Source: Paracoccus sp. N5
GTDB lineage: Bacteria; Pseudomonadota; Alphaproteobacteria; Rhodobacterales; Rhodobacteraceae
Direction of reading: 5' to 3'
DNA length: 64,000 nucleotides
NCBI RefSeq assembly: GCF_000371965.1
Contig: NZ_AQUO01000001.1
Location: 2,798,001-2,862,000, forward strand
Under the pieces are notes generated by a model that saw nothing but the letters and a program-made list of their open reading frames with translations, was not told the DNA's origin and made no database searches. Below, piece by piece: positions 1-9,191 of the stretch. A program made the position numbers and the translations under genes. Position 1 is the first letter of the stretch. Each line of letters begins with the position of its first letter.

Positions 1-912
1 CAGCAGGATGCCCAAGGGATGCAGCCGGCCCAGGAAGGCCACGATGATCGCGGTGAAACCATAGCCCGAGCCGAAGCTTTCGGTGATCTGGCCGGCAGGC
101 CCCGCGACCTCGAACAGACCCGCCAGGCCCGCCAGCGCGCCCGAGACGCCCAGGCACAGCGCCACCAGCCGCTCGGGGCGCACGCCGGCGAAGCGCGCGG
201 CGCGCGGCGCGGCGCCGGCGGTGCGGATCTGGAAGCCCAGGACATGGCGCGACATCACGAACCAGGTCAGCGCCAGCGCCACCCCGGCCGCGACCACGCC
301 CCAATGCAGGCCGGTGCCGGCGACCAGCTCGGGATTCGCGGCCGCCTCGTATTGCTGCAGGTTGCGCGAGCCGGGAAAATTGAAGCCCTCGGGGTTCTTC
401 ATCGGCCCGAAGGCCATCCAGGCGGCGATCTTCTGCGCGACATAGACCAGCATCAGCGAGACGAGGATTTCCGAGGCGCCGAACCAGTTCCGCAGCAGCG
501 CCGGGATCATGCCCCAGGCCCAGCCGCCCGCCGCGCCGGCGACGATCATCGCCGGAAAGATCCAGAACGCATCCAGCGGATAGGCGGCCAGCGCCACCGC
601 CGCGCCGCAGATCGCGCCGATGATGTATTGCCCCTCGGCGCCGATGTTCCAGATCCCGGCGCGGAAGCCCAGGGCCAGCCCGCAGGCGATCAGGATCAGC
701 GGCCCGGCCTTGACCAGCAGCTGCGGCCGCGAATAGCCGCTCGCGGGGCCGAACAGCGGGTCCCAAAAGATGGTGCGGATCGCGGCCAGCGGGTCGAAGC
801 CCATGGCGGCGAACAGAAGCCCGCCGACCAGCATGGTGGCCAGCACGGCCAGAACGGGCGTGGCGATCTGCCAGCCCAGGGGCGCGCTCGCGCGCGGCTC
901 AAGCCGGAACAT
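1..912 (-). CDS. ABC transporter permease, nucleoside/simple-sugar type (3' end outside window)
   Basis: This is an inner-membrane permease of a BPD_transp_2-type importer (the family of nucleoside, ribose and xylose permeases). The frame reads from an ATG at 912 to the window edge, so about 304 residues are present and the C terminus is missing. The protein is a string of hydrophobic segments, starting near residue 18 (IATPVLAVLATMLVGGLLFA), and holds the family-typical stretch AGIWNIGAEGQYIIGA near residue 85. Its start overlaps the end of the ATPase gene by 14 bases, so the two are translationally coupled. The neighbouring tandem ATPase points to purine nucleoside or similar uptake; the substrate itself cannot be read from sequence. 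Confidence 0.85.
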   Translation of the reverse strand, partial: MFRLEPRASAPLGWQIATPVLAVLATMLVGGLLFAAMGFDPLAAIRTIFWDPLFGPASGYSRPQLLVKAGPLILIACGLALGFRAGIWNIGAEGQYIIGAICGAAVALAAYPLDAFWIFPAMIVAGAAGGWAWGMIPALLRNWFGASEILVSLMLVYVAQKIAAWMAFGPMKNPEGFNFPGSRNLQQYEAAANPELVAGTGLHWGVVAAGVALALTWFVMSRHVLGFQIRTAGAAPRAARFAGVRPERLVALCLGVSGALAGLAGLFEVAGPAGQITESFGSGYGFTAIIVAFLGRLHPLGILL

Positions 913-2398
913 GCGCTACCTCCATGCCATGCGCGCCGCCCAGCATCAGGCCGATTTCCTCGAGGCTCAGCCCCTCGGTCGGGCGCGGCGCCGACAGCCG
1001 GCCCTCGTTCAGGGCGCAGAAGCGGTCCGACAGTTCCAAGAGCTCATCCAGGTCCTGCGAGATGACGATCACCCCGGCCTCGTTGCTGGCCAGGTCCAAG
1101 AGCGCCTGCCGGACCTGCGCCGCCGCGCCGGCATCGACGCCCCAGGTCGGCTGGTTGACCACCAGCACGCGCGGCTTGCCCAAGACCTCGCGGCCGATGA
1201 CGAATTTCTGCAGGTTCCCGCCCGACAGCGCCCCGGCGGCGGTGCCGGGGCCGGGGGTGCGCACGTCGAAGGCCTTGATGACGGATTCGGCAAAGCGCCG
1301 GGCCGCGCCGTGGTCGATCAGCCCGTGCCGCACCAGGCCCTGCCGCGCGCCGGCGGTCAAGAGCGTGTTCTCGGCCAGCGAGAATTCGGGCACGGCGGCA
1401 TGGCCCAGCCGGTCCTCGGGCGCCGCCAGCAGGCCCAGCCGGCGCCGCGCCTCGGGGCCCATGGCGGAAAGGTCGGTGCCGTCCATGACCACGGTGCCCG
1501 GCGCCGTCGGCTCCTCGCCCGAAAGCGCGGCCAGCAGCGCCTCCTGCCCGTTGCCGGCGACGCCGCCGATGCCCAGGATCTCGCCCGCGCGCAGGGTCAG
1601 CCCCACGGCGCGCAGCCCTGCGGCGGATAGGCCCGAGACCGTCAGGATCTCGGCCCCCGGCACCCGGCCCGAGCGGTCGACGACCCGCATCTCGGCCCCG
1701 ACCATCATCGCCGCCAGTTCGCGCGCGGAATGGGCGCGCGGATCGACGGTGCCCACGAGTCTGCCATGGCGCAGGATGGTGGCGCGGTCGCAATGCGTGC
1801 GGATCTCGTCCAGCTTGTGGCTGATATACAGGATCGCCGTGCCCTGCGCGGCCAGTTGGCGCAGGGTGGCGAACAGGATCTCGGCCTCCTGCGGGGTCAG
1901 GACCGAGGTCGGCTCGTCCATGATCAGCAGGCGCGGATCCTGCAACAGGCAGCGGATGATCTCGACCCGCTGCCGCTCGCCCGCCGACAGGCTGGCGATG
2001 CGGCGCGCGGGGTTCAGCGGCAGGCCATAGGCCTGGCTGACCTCGGCGATGCGGCGGGCCAGGTCGGCGCGCGGCGGCGGGTTCTCCATCCCCAGCGCCA
2101 CGTTCTCGGCCACGCTCAGCGCCTCGAACAGCGAAAAATGCTGAAATACCATGGCGACGCCGGCGGCGCGGGCAGCGCGCGGATCGGCCGGCGCGTGCGG
2201 CGCACCCGAAAGGGTCATCGCGCCGTCGTCGGGCCGCACCAGGCCATAGATCATCTTGACCAGCGTGGACTTGCCGGCGCCGTTCTCGCCCAGCAGGGCG
2301 TGGATCTCGCCCGGGCCGACGGCAAAGCTGACATCGTCATTGGCGCGCACGCCGGGATAGGTCTTGCCCAGGCCCTCGGCCCGGAAAACATCGGTCAC
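899..2398 (-). CDS. ABC transporter ATP-binding protein with tandem nucleotide-binding domains
   Basis: A 499-residue sugar/nucleoside-type ATPase that powers the permease downstream. The first domain is intact: Walker A GENGAGKST (38-45), signature LSAGE (137-141) and Walker B LLIMDE (157-162). The second domain is degenerate: the Walker A region reads GVAGNGQEA (279-287) with no GK[ST], and the Walker B acidic pair is replaced in VLVVNQPT (411-418), while the signature LSGGN (391-395) is kept. A degenerate second domain is usual in YufO/BmpA-associated ATPases. The start is a GTG at 2398, just before the TDVFRAEGLGKTY sequence. The open frame runs much further upstream antisense to dnaE, but that part is shadow. 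Confidence 0.9.
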   Translation of the reverse strand: MTDVFRAEGLGKTYPGVRANDDVSFAVGPGEIHALLGENGAGKSTLVKMIYGLVRPDDGAMTLSGAPHAPADPRAARAAGVAMVFQHFSLFEALSVAENVALGMENPPPRADLARRIAEVSQAYGLPLNPARRIASLSAGERQRVEIIRCLLQDPRLLIMDEPTSVLTPQEAEILFATLRQLAAQGTAILYISHKLDEIRTHCDRATILRHGRLVGTVDPRAHSARELAAMMVGAEMRVVDRSGRVPGAEILTVSGLSAAGLRAVGLTLRAGEILGIGGVAGNGQEALLAALSGEEPTAPGTVVMDGTDLSAMGPEARRRLGLLAAPEDRLGHAAVPEFSLAENTLLTAGARQGLVRHGLIDHGAARRFAESVIKAFDVRTPGPGTAAGALSGGNLQKFVIGREVLGKPRVLVVNQPTWGVDAGAAAQVRQALLDLASNEAGVIVISQDLDELLELSDRFCALNEGRLSAPRPTEGLSLEEIGLMLGGAHGMEVAHVPA

Positions 2399-2452
2399 GA
2401 TGCGCCCCTGTCGTTTTTCGTCCAGTCTTAGCGGCTTTCCGCCGAGTGGCAA

Positions 2453-2482
2453 TTGCACAATCGGGCAGGTCGGCCCTAGATT
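2453..2482 (+). promoter_or_regulatory. Candidate dnaE promoter giving a leaderless mRNA
   Basis: TTGCAC (2453-2458), 18 bases, then TAGATT (2477-2482) resemble a sigma-70 promoter. The expected start point, about 7 bases past the -10, falls on the dnaE ATG at 2489, and there is no Shine-Dalgarno sequence in front of that ATG. Inference only. Confidence 0.4.
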
Positions 2483-2488
2483 GCCGCC

Positions 2489-5400
2489 ATGACCGAAAAC
2501 CTGCCGCGATTCATCCACCTGCGCACCCATTCCGAACACTCCCTGCTGGAAGGCGCGGTGCCCGTCAAGAAACTTGCTGATCTTGCAGCACAAAACGGCA
2601 TGCCCGCGGTGGCGCTGACCGATACGAACGCGTTGTTCGCGGCGCTGGAATTCTCGGTCAAGGCCCAGGAATACGGCGTGCAGCCCATCATCGGCTGCCA
2701 GGTGACGCTTGCCGCCGAGGTGACGGCGCCGGTGGTGCTGCTGGCGCAGAATGAGGCAGGCTGGCTCAATCTGATGCAGTTGTCGAGCTGCCTCTACCTG
2801 CGCGAGGATGCCGCGCTGCCCCATGTCACCCTGGACGAGCTGGAAGCCCATGCCGAAGGGCTGATCTGCCTGACCGGCGGCGCGCTGGGTCCGCTGGGCC
2901 TGCTGACAGCCCAGGGCCGCGTCCCCGAGGCCCGCGCGCTGGCCCAACGCCTCGCCGCCGCCTTCCCGACCCGGGTTTACGTCGAGCTCCAGCGCCACCA
3001 CGACGCCGAGGGCCGCCCGGTCCCCGAGGAGCAGGCCGCCGAGCCGGGTCTGATCGAGCTCGCCTATGCGCTCGACCTGCCGCTGGTGGCGACGAACGAC
3101 GTCTATTTCCCCAAGCCCGAGCTCTATGCCGCGCATGACGCGCTGATCTGCATCTCGGAACGCGCCTATGTCGATCAGACCGCGCCGCGCCGCCGGCTGA
3201 CGCCGCAGCATTACTTCAAGTCCCAGGCCGAGATGGCGACGCTGTTCGCCGATCTGCCCGAGGCTCTGGAGAATACCGTCGAGATCGCCCGCCGCTGCGC
3301 CTTCGCGGTCAAGAAGCACAAGCCGATCCTGCCGCGCTTCGCGGATGACGAGGTCGAGGAGCTGCGCCGCCAGGCCTGGGAGGGATTGCGCGCCCGGCTC
3401 GCGGTCATTCCCCATGCCGTGCCCGTCGCGGAATACGAGGAACGCCTGCGCTTCGAGCTTGGCATCATCGAGCAGATGGGCTTTCCGGGCTATTTCCTGA
3501 TCGTGGCCGATTTCATCAAATGGGCCAAGGACCACGGCATCCCGGTCGGGCCGGGCCGCGGCTCGGGCGCGGGCAGCCTCGTCGCCTATGCACTGACGAT
3601 TACCGACCTGGATCCAATCCGTTACAGCCTCTTGTTCGAGCGTTTCCTGAACCCGGAACGGGTCTCGATGCCCGACTTCGACATCGACTTCTGCATGGAT
3701 CGCCGCGAGGAGGTGATCCAGTACGTGCAAGAGAAATACGGCCGCGACAAGGTCGGCCAGATCATCACCTTCGGCGCGCTCTTGTCCAAGGCGGCGGTGC
3801 GCGACGTCGGCCGCGTGCTGCAAATGCCCTTCGGCCAGGTTGACCGGCTGTCGAAGATGATCCCGGTCGAGGGCGTGAAGCCCGTCAGCGTCACCAAGGC
3901 CTTGGCCGATGAACCTCGACTGCGCGAAGCCGCCAAGGAAGAGGTCGTCGCCCGCCTGCTGGATTACGCCGCCAAGCTGGAGGGGCTTCTGCGCAACGCC
4001 TCGACCCATGCCGCCGGCGTGGTGATCGGCGACCGGCCGCTGGACCGGCTGGTGCCGCTTTACCGCGACCCGGCCTCGGACATGCCGGCAACGCAGTTCA
4101 ACATGAAATGGGTCGAACAGGCCGGGCTGGTGAAGTTCGACTTCCTCGGCCTGAAAACCCTGACGGTGATCCAGAATGCCGTCGACCTGATCAACGGCAC
4201 CGGCCGGCCGCTGCATGTCGCCGCCGACGGGCGCCAGCTTTACCAGCCCGCGCCGGGGGCCGAGAACCAGATCAACCTGATCCCGCTGGACGACAAGCCC
4301 AGCTACGAGCTTTTCGCCAGCGCCCGCACCGTGGCGGTGTTCCAGGTCGAAAGCTCGGGCATGATGGACGCGCTGCGGCGCATGAAGCCGACCTGCATCG
4401 AGGACATCGTCGCGCTGGTCGCCCTCTATCGCCCCGGCCCGATGGAGAACATCCCGACCTATTGCGAGGTGAAGAACGGCCTCAAACCCCTTGAATCCAT
4501 TCACCCAACCATCGACCACATCCTGGCCGAGACCCAGGGCATCATCGTCTATCAGGAACAGGTGATGCAAATCGCCCAGGTCATGGCCGGCTATTCCCTG
4601 GGCGGCGCCGACCTGCTGCGCCGCGCCATGGGCAAGAAGATCGCCGAGGAAATGGCCAAGGAGCGGCCGAAATTCGTCGACGGCTGCGCCGCGCAGGGAA
4701 TCGACAAGAAGAAGGCCGGCGAGGTCTTTGACCTCCTTGAGAAATTTGCAAACTACGGCTTCAACAAATCCCACGCCGCCGCCTATGCCGTGGTCAGCTA
4801 CCAGACCGCCTGGCTCAAGGCGAACCACCCGGTCGAATTCATGGCTGCGGTGATGAACTGCGATATCCATCTGACCGACAAGCTGGCGATCTACAAGCGC
4901 GAGGCCGACCGGATGGGGATCGAGACCGTGCCGCCCTGCGTCAACCGCTCCGAAGCCGGTTTCAGCGTCCGCGACGGCCGCATCCACTATGCGCTCGGCG
5001 CGCTGAAGGGCGTCGGCGTCGAGGCGATGCGGCTCATCACCCAGGCGCGCGGGCCGATCCCCTTCCGCGACCTGCATGATTTCGCCCGCCGCGTCGACAT
5101 GAAGCGCCTGGGCAAGCGCCCGCTGGAAATGCTGGCCCGCGCCGGCGCCTTCGACCTTCTCGAGTCGAACCGGGCCCGGGTGCTGAAGTCGCTCGACGGG
5201 CTGGTCGCCTGGTCGGCGGCGGTGCAGGAGGCCGCGGCCTCGCAGCAAAGCTCGCTCTTCGGCGGGGGCGAGGATCTGCCGCCGCCGCGCCCGGTTCCGG
5301 CGCCGATCTGGATGCCGGCCGAGAAGCTGGGCGAGGAGCATGCCGCCATCGGCTTCTATCTCTCGGGCCACCCGCTCGACGACTATCAGCCGGCGCTGCG

Positions 5401-5959
5401 CCGCAAGAACGTGCAGACGCTCGCCGAGGTGACGCAGGCGGCGGCGGATGGCGCGCTGGTCGCCTCGATGGCCGGCACCGTGGCCTTCCGCCAGGAAAAG
5501 AAATCCGCCCGCGGCACCCGCTTCGCCTTCGTCGGCCTGTCGGACCCGACCGGGCTTTACGAGGTGACGGTGTTTTCCGACACGCTCGATGCCCATCGCC
5601 AGCATCTCGAGCCGGGCGAGAACGTCGTCCTGCAGGTGCAGGTCGAGCCCTCGGGCGAGCAGGTCAAGCTGCTGGCGCGCGGCGTCACGCCCCTGGACCA
5701 ATATGTCGCCGATGCCGGCGCGAACCGGCTTGCGGTCGAGATCGCCGGCGTCGATGCTGTCCCCGGCATCGCCGACGCCCTGGCCCGCATCCTGGCCGAG
5801 GTGAACGCGCCGGCCCGGGCGCGCGGCCCGATCGCGCTGCGGCTCAAGGACGGCGACGATCTGGTCGATATCGAGATCGCCGCCGATGCCCCCCTGACCA
5901 CGCCCGCGCGCCAGGCGCTGCGGGTGGTGCCGGGGGTGCTGGAGGTGCTCGAGGAATGA
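2489..5959 (+). CDS. dnaE: DNA polymerase III alpha subunit
   Basis: Replicative DNA polymerase of the C family, 1156 residues, normal length for DnaE1. The N-terminal PHP domain starts with HLRTHSEHSLLEGAV (10-24). The polymerase active site is visible as PDFDIDF (395-401), giving catalytic Asp398 and Asp400, and KFDFLGLKTL with Asp551 as the third acid. PHP, palm, fingers (YRPGPMENIP) and helix-hairpin-helix regions follow in the usual order, with an OB-fold region near residues 990-1070. It is divergent from the ABC transporter genes with a 90-base gap. The ATG at 2489 has no Shine-Dalgarno sequence, so translation may be leaderless. Confidence 0.97.
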   Translation: MTENLPRFIHLRTHSEHSLLEGAVPVKKLADLAAQNGMPAVALTDTNALFAALEFSVKAQEYGVQPIIGCQVTLAAEVTAPVVLLAQNEAGWLNLMQLSSCLYLREDAALPHVTLDELEAHAEGLICLTGGALGPLGLLTAQGRVPEARALAQRLAAAFPTRVYVELQRHHDAEGRPVPEEQAAEPGLIELAYALDLPLVATNDVYFPKPELYAAHDALICISERAYVDQTAPRRRLTPQHYFKSQAEMATLFADLPEALENTVEIARRCAFAVKKHKPILPRFADDEVEELRRQAWEGLRARLAVIPHAVPVAEYEERLRFELGIIEQMGFPGYFLIVADFIKWAKDHGIPVGPGRGSGAGSLVAYALTITDLDPIRYSLLFERFLNPERVSMPDFDIDFCMDRREEVIQYVQEKYGRDKVGQIITFGALLSKAAVRDVGRVLQMPFGQVDRLSKMIPVEGVKPVSVTKALADEPRLREAAKEEVVARLLDYAAKLEGLLRNASTHAAGVVIGDRPLDRLVPLYRDPASDMPATQFNMKWVEQAGLVKFDFLGLKTLTVIQNAVDLINGTGRPLHVAADGRQLYQPAPGAENQINLIPLDDKPSYELFASARTVAVFQVESSGMMDALRRMKPTCIEDIVALVALYRPGPMENIPTYCEVKNGLKPLESIHPTIDHILAETQGIIVYQEQVMQIAQVMAGYSLGGADLLRRAMGKKIAEEMAKERPKFVDGCAAQGIDKKKAGEVFDLLEKFANYGFNKSHAAAYAVVSYQTAWLKANHPVEFMAAVMNCDIHLTDKLAIYKREADRMGIETVPPCVNRSEAGFSVRDGRIHYALGALKGVGVEAMRLITQARGPIPFRDLHDFARRVDMKRLGKRPLEMLARAGAFDLLESNRARVLKSLDGLVAWSAAVQEAAASQQSSLFGGGEDLPPPRPVPAPIWMPAEKLGEEHAAIGFYLSGHPLDDYQPALRRKNVQTLAEVTQAAADGALVASMAGTVAFRQEKKSARGTRFAFVGLSDPTGLYEVTVFSDTLDAHRQHLEPGENVVLQVQVEPSGEQVKLLARGVTPLDQYVADAGANRLAVEIAGVDAVPGIADALARILAEVNAPARARGPIALRLKDGDDLVDIEIAADAPLTTPARQALRVVPGVLEVLEE

Positions 5960-6001
5960 TTTTTCAGCTGGCCCAGGGCCGATTCGTTCAGGAGGTTCAG
6001 A

Positions 6002-7063
6002 ATGCAATTTCCCACCATCGCGCAGGGCGGCACGCCCAATGCGGACGGGGCGGTGACGCGCTATGTCTCGCCCGAGGTGCAGAATAAAAGCTGGTTCAAC
6101 CCGACCCGGCCGGTGATCTTCGTCAATGGCATGATGAACAGCGGCGCCGACCATCGCGCCAGCGCCGAGGCGCTGTCCCTGATGCTGGGCTGCCCGGTCT
6201 TCGGCGTCTACAACAAGAAGGACGGCTTCTGGACCGACCTGTTCCAATGCCTCACCGACAAGGCGAAGCTGACGCAGGTGCAGACCTCGAACCTGAACCA
6301 CAACACCAACTGGATCGCCTTCTTCGAGCAGGTCTGGCAGAAGCAACGCGAAAAGCGGCCGATGCTGACCAAGGAAACCTTCGCGCATGAGATGCTGGCC
6401 GGCAACCCGGCGGCGCAATCGCTGTTTGCGCTTCTGATCGGCCAGCCCGGCGGCATGCTCGGCGCGCCGATCTATTGCCACAGCCAGGGCAATCTGGTGA
6501 CCTCGAACGCGCTATCCGCGGTGACGCTCGTCCGCGGCGCCGGCTCGGTGCGGGGCCTCGAGGTGAACAGCTTCGGCTCGCCGGCGCGCGGCTGGCCGGT
6601 TGGGCTGAACCGGGTGAACAACGCCTATACTTTCGATCCGGTCAGCTTCCTCGACCTGACCATGGACTGGTCCAGTTCCAAGGTCGGCTTCAAGGTCGCG
6701 CATGGCTTCAGCAATTACGTCGAGCAGGACGGCGAATTCGTCGTCAACCGCTTCCGCACCGGCGGCTGGGGCATGACGGTGAACATGGACGAAAAGGGGC
6801 TGGCGAAGTTCTGCGCCGGGCTCGGCACCAACACCCGCCGGCTGCGCGCGATCTTCGACCGGCTGGAAAAGGCGCATTTCACCGACAGCGACGACGTGGC
6901 GCTGGAATATGTGCGGCTGCTCACCGACCAGCAGATCGCGGCGCTGCACACCACCGACCCGGCTTTCGTCGCCCAGCTGGTCCGGCTCTTGCAGGCCGGC
7001 TATACCGCGGCGGACGAACAGCGCGCCATCGACCGGCTGCAAGCGGCGCAAGGCGTCTCGTGA
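6002..7063 (+). CDS. Alpha/beta-hydrolase-like protein of unknown function
   Basis: A 353-residue protein I do not recognise as a named family. AGGAGG at 5990-5995, six bases before the ATG, firmly sets the start. It has a lipase-like arrangement: PVIFVNGMMNS (37-47) could form the oxyanion strand, CHSQGN (159-164) is a nucleophile-elbow variant with Ser161, and Asp212 (TFDPVS) and His234 (VAHGFS) follow in the classical Ser-Asp-His order. There is no signal peptide or membrane segment, so it is probably cytoplasmic. The fold and triad are inferred from motif spacing only. It stands alone between dnaE and a bidirectional terminator, 42 bases downstream of dnaE, so it could be cotranscribed with dnaE. 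Confidence 0.75.
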   Translation: MQFPTIAQGGTPNADGAVTRYVSPEVQNKSWFNPTRPVIFVNGMMNSGADHRASAEALSLMLGCPVFGVYNKKDGFWTDLFQCLTDKAKLTQVQTSNLNHNTNWIAFFEQVWQKQREKRPMLTKETFAHEMLAGNPAAQSLFALLIGQPGGMLGAPIYCHSQGNLVTSNALSAVTLVRGAGSVRGLEVNSFGSPARGWPVGLNRVNNAYTFDPVSFLDLTMDWSSSKVGFKVAHGFSNYVEQDGEFVVNRFRTGGWGMTVNMDEKGLAKFCAGLGTNTRRLRAIFDRLEKAHFTDSDDVALEYVRLLTDQQIAALHTTDPAFVAQLVRLLQAGYTAADEQRAIDRLQAAQGVS

Positions 7064-7069
7064 CATGAA

Positions 7070-7095
7070 AAAGCCCCGCCAGACGGCGGGGCTTT
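7070..7095. terminator. Bidirectional intrinsic terminator
   Basis: An 11-bp perfect stem (7070-7080 with 7085-7095) around the loop AGAC, with A-run on the left and T-run on the right, lies between two convergent genes. It can stop transcription from both the hydrolase-like gene and ilvC. Confidence 0.85.
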
Positions 7096-7115
7096 CCATT
7101 TCCGGGGCAGGGCGC

Positions 7116-8138
7116 TCAGTTGCGCTCCTTGTCCACCATCTTGCCTTTGGAAATCCAGGGCATCATGGCGCGCAGCTTCTCGCCGACCTGTTCGATCTGG
7201 TGTTCGTCGTTCAGACGGCGGGTCGCCTTGAAGAAGGGCTGGCCGACGGCGTTCTCCTGCATGAAGTCGCGCACGAACTTGCCGGTCTGGATGTCGGTCA
7301 GCACGGCTTTCATGCGGGCCTTGGTTTCCTCATAGGGCAGCACGCGCGGGCCCGACACATACTCGCCATATTCGGCGGTGTTCGAGATCGAGTAGTTCAT
7401 GTTGGCGATGCCGCCTTCATAGATCAGGTCCACGATGAGCTTCACCTCGTGCAGGCACTCGAAATAGGCCATTTCCGGCTCGTAGCCGGCCTCGACCAGG
7501 GTTTCGAAGCCCATGCGGATCAGCTCGACCAGGCCGCCGCACAGCACGGCCTGCTCGCCGAACAGGTCGGTTTCGCATTCCTGGCGGAAATTGGTCTCGA
7601 TGATGCCCGAGCGGCCGCCGCCGATGGCCGAGCAATAGCTCAGCGCCAGGTCCTGCGCCTTGCCGGTGGCGTCGTTGTGGACCGCGAACAGGCAGGGCAC
7701 GCCGCCGCCCTTGGTGTATTCGCCGCGCACGGTATGGCCGGGGCCCTTCGGCGCCATCATGATGACATCGACGCCGGGCTTCGGCTCGATCAGGCCGAAA
7801 TGGATGTTCAGGCCATGCGCAAAGGCGATGGCGGCGCCTTCGCGGATGTTGTCATGCACGTATTTCTTGTAGGTCTCGGCCTGCAGCTCGTCGGGCATGG
7901 TGAACATGATCAGGTCGGCCCAGGCGGCGGCCTCGGCGATGCCCATGACCTTCAGCCCCTCGGCTTCCGCCTTCTTGGCCGAGGCCGAGCCTTCGCGCAG
8001 CGCGACGACCACATTCTTGGCACCCGAATCGCGCAGGTTCAGCGCATGGGCGTGGCCTTGCGAGCCGTAACCCAGCATGGCGATCTTCTTGTCCTTGATC
8101 AGGTTCACGTCGCAATCGCGATCATAGTAAACGCGCAT
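7116..8138 (-). CDS. ilvC: Ketol-acid reductoisomerase (NADP+)
   Basis: Second common step of isoleucine/valine synthesis: NADPH- and Mg-dependent isomeroreduction of 2-acetolactate and 2-aceto-2-hydroxybutyrate. At 340 residues it is the short class I form. The Rossmann motif GYGSQGHAHALNL starts near residue 24 and the C-terminal knotted domain carries the conserved acidic residues (YFECLHEVKLIVDLIYEGG). The ATG at 8138 is preceded by GGAGGGAG on the minus strand. The open frame continues upstream, but sequence similarity begins at MRVYYDRDCD. It faces an Lrp/AsnC regulator gene across 127 bases, which suggests local control by that regulator. Confidence 0.97.
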   Translation of the reverse strand: MRVYYDRDCDVNLIKDKKIAMLGYGSQGHAHALNLRDSGAKNVVVALREGSASAKKAEAEGLKVMGIAEAAAWADLIMFTMPDELQAETYKKYVHDNIREGAAIAFAHGLNIHFGLIEPKPGVDVIMMAPKGPGHTVRGEYTKGGGVPCLFAVHNDATGKAQDLALSYCSAIGGGRSGIIETNFRQECETDLFGEQAVLCGGLVELIRMGFETLVEAGYEPEMAYFECLHEVKLIVDLIYEGGIANMNYSISNTAEYGEYVSGPRVLPYEETKARMKAVLTDIQTGKFVRDFMQENAVGQPFFKATRRLNDEHQIEQVGEKLRAMMPWISKGKMVDKERN

Positions 8139-8265
8139 CGGAAACTCCCTCCATTTCGCTGAGGGGGTTGTAGCAAAGCCGGCCAGCGCATTCCGTGCAA
8201 TCTTCGCGCTTTCTTTCCCGATGCGGCGAGGATAATAACCGAATGCCCGCCAAAGTGAAAAAATC

Positions 8266-8721
8266 ATGCCCGACGCCACCGACCGCCGCATCCTGCGCCA
8301 GCTGCTCGCCGACCCCGACCTCGGCAATGCCGAGTTGGCGAGTCGCGCCGGCGTCACCCCGGCGAGCCTGTGGCGCCGGCTGGAAAAGCTGCGCCAGACC
8401 GGGGTGATCCGCGCCACCGAGACCCGCATCGACTGGCGCAAGCTCGGCTACGAGGTCCAGGTCAGCCTGCGCTTCACCCTGGACAAGACCCACCCCCGCG
8501 CCTTCGACGAATTCCAGGCCGCCGCCCGCCGCGTCCCCGAGGTGACCGAGATCCAGACCTTCCTCGGCTCGGTCGACCTGCGGCTGTCGGTCATCGCCCG
8601 CGACATGGCGCATTGGCAGCAGATCTACCGCGAAAGCATCCTGACCCTGCCGCATGTCCAGGACAGCGACGCGCTGATGCTGGTCAGCAACATCAAGGAC
8701 CGCCAGGAGCTGCCGCTGTGA
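8266..8721 (+). CDS. Lrp/AsnC-family transcriptional regulator (first of tandem pair)
   Basis: A 151-residue DNA-binding protein. The N-terminal helix-turn-helix (DRRILRQLLADPDLGNAELA, then SRAGVTPASLWRRLEKL) occupies residues 6-45, and a C-terminal RAM/AsnC ligand-binding beta-alpha-beta domain follows (about 65-145). Length is typical. No clear Shine-Dalgarno precedes the ATG at 8266. It is divergent from ilvC and overlaps the next gene by four bases. A role in branched-chain amino-acid sensing is plausible from position but not shown by sequence. Confidence 0.9.
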   Translation: MPDATDRRILRQLLADPDLGNAELASRAGVTPASLWRRLEKLRQTGVIRATETRIDWRKLGYEVQVSLRFTLDKTHPRAFDEFQAAARRVPEVTEIQTFLGSVDLRLSVIARDMAHWQQIYRESILTLPHVQDSDALMLVSNIKDRQELPL

Positions 8722-9182
8722 CGCTCCCGAATGGTCCCGATGCCACCGATCTCGCCATCCTGCGCCTGCTGGCCGCCGATGCCACGCTGGGCGCGGCCGA
8801 GATCGGGCGCGCCCTGGGCCTAACCCAGCCCGCCGCCTGGCGCCGCATCAAGCGCCTGCGCGATGCCGGCATCCTCGCCGGCCGCCGCATCGTGGTCGAT
8901 ACCGCCGCGCTCGGCTTCGGCGTCACCGTCTTCCTGGGCATCCGCCTCGCCGCCAAGGGCCGCACCAGCCTCGAGGATTTCGAGCGCGCCGTGACCGCCA
9001 TCCCCGAGGTGCAGGTGGTCCAGCACGTCCTGGGCCAGTTCGACTATCGCCTGCGCATCACCGCCCGCGACATCGCCGATTTCGAACGCATCCTGCGCCG
9101 CCGCATCATGACCCTGCCCGGCGTCGGCCAGGTCGAGGCGAATGTCATGCTGTCCGAGGAACGCCGCCCAGGCCCTTTGTAA
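8718..9182 (+). CDS. Lrp/AsnC-family transcriptional regulator (second of tandem pair)
   Basis: A 154-residue paralogue of the upstream regulator with the same layout: winged helix-turn-helix (DATDLAILRLLAADATLGAA, then EIGRALGLTQPAAWRRIKRL) and a C-terminal effector domain with VLGQFDYRLRI. The start is a GTG at 8718 whose GTGA overlaps the stop of the first regulator. The overlap means equal expression and allows hetero-oligomers, which Lrp proteins are known to form; that is inference here. Confidence 0.9.
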   Translation: MTLPNGPDATDLAILRLLAADATLGAAEIGRALGLTQPAAWRRIKRLRDAGILAGRRIVVDTAALGFGVTVFLGIRLAAKGRTSLEDFERAVTAIPEVQVVQHVLGQFDYRLRITARDIADFERILRRRIMTLPGVGQVEANVMLSEERRPGPL

Positions 9183-9191
9183 TCGGGGCCC

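Noticed and set aside
2399..6481. Minus-strand open frame of over 1300 codons continuous with the ABC ATPase, antisense to dnaE
   Set aside because: It is the mirror of dnaE's GC-rich codon pattern; ATPase similarity begins only at the GTG at 2398 and the rest is His/Gly/Gln-rich shadow sequence.
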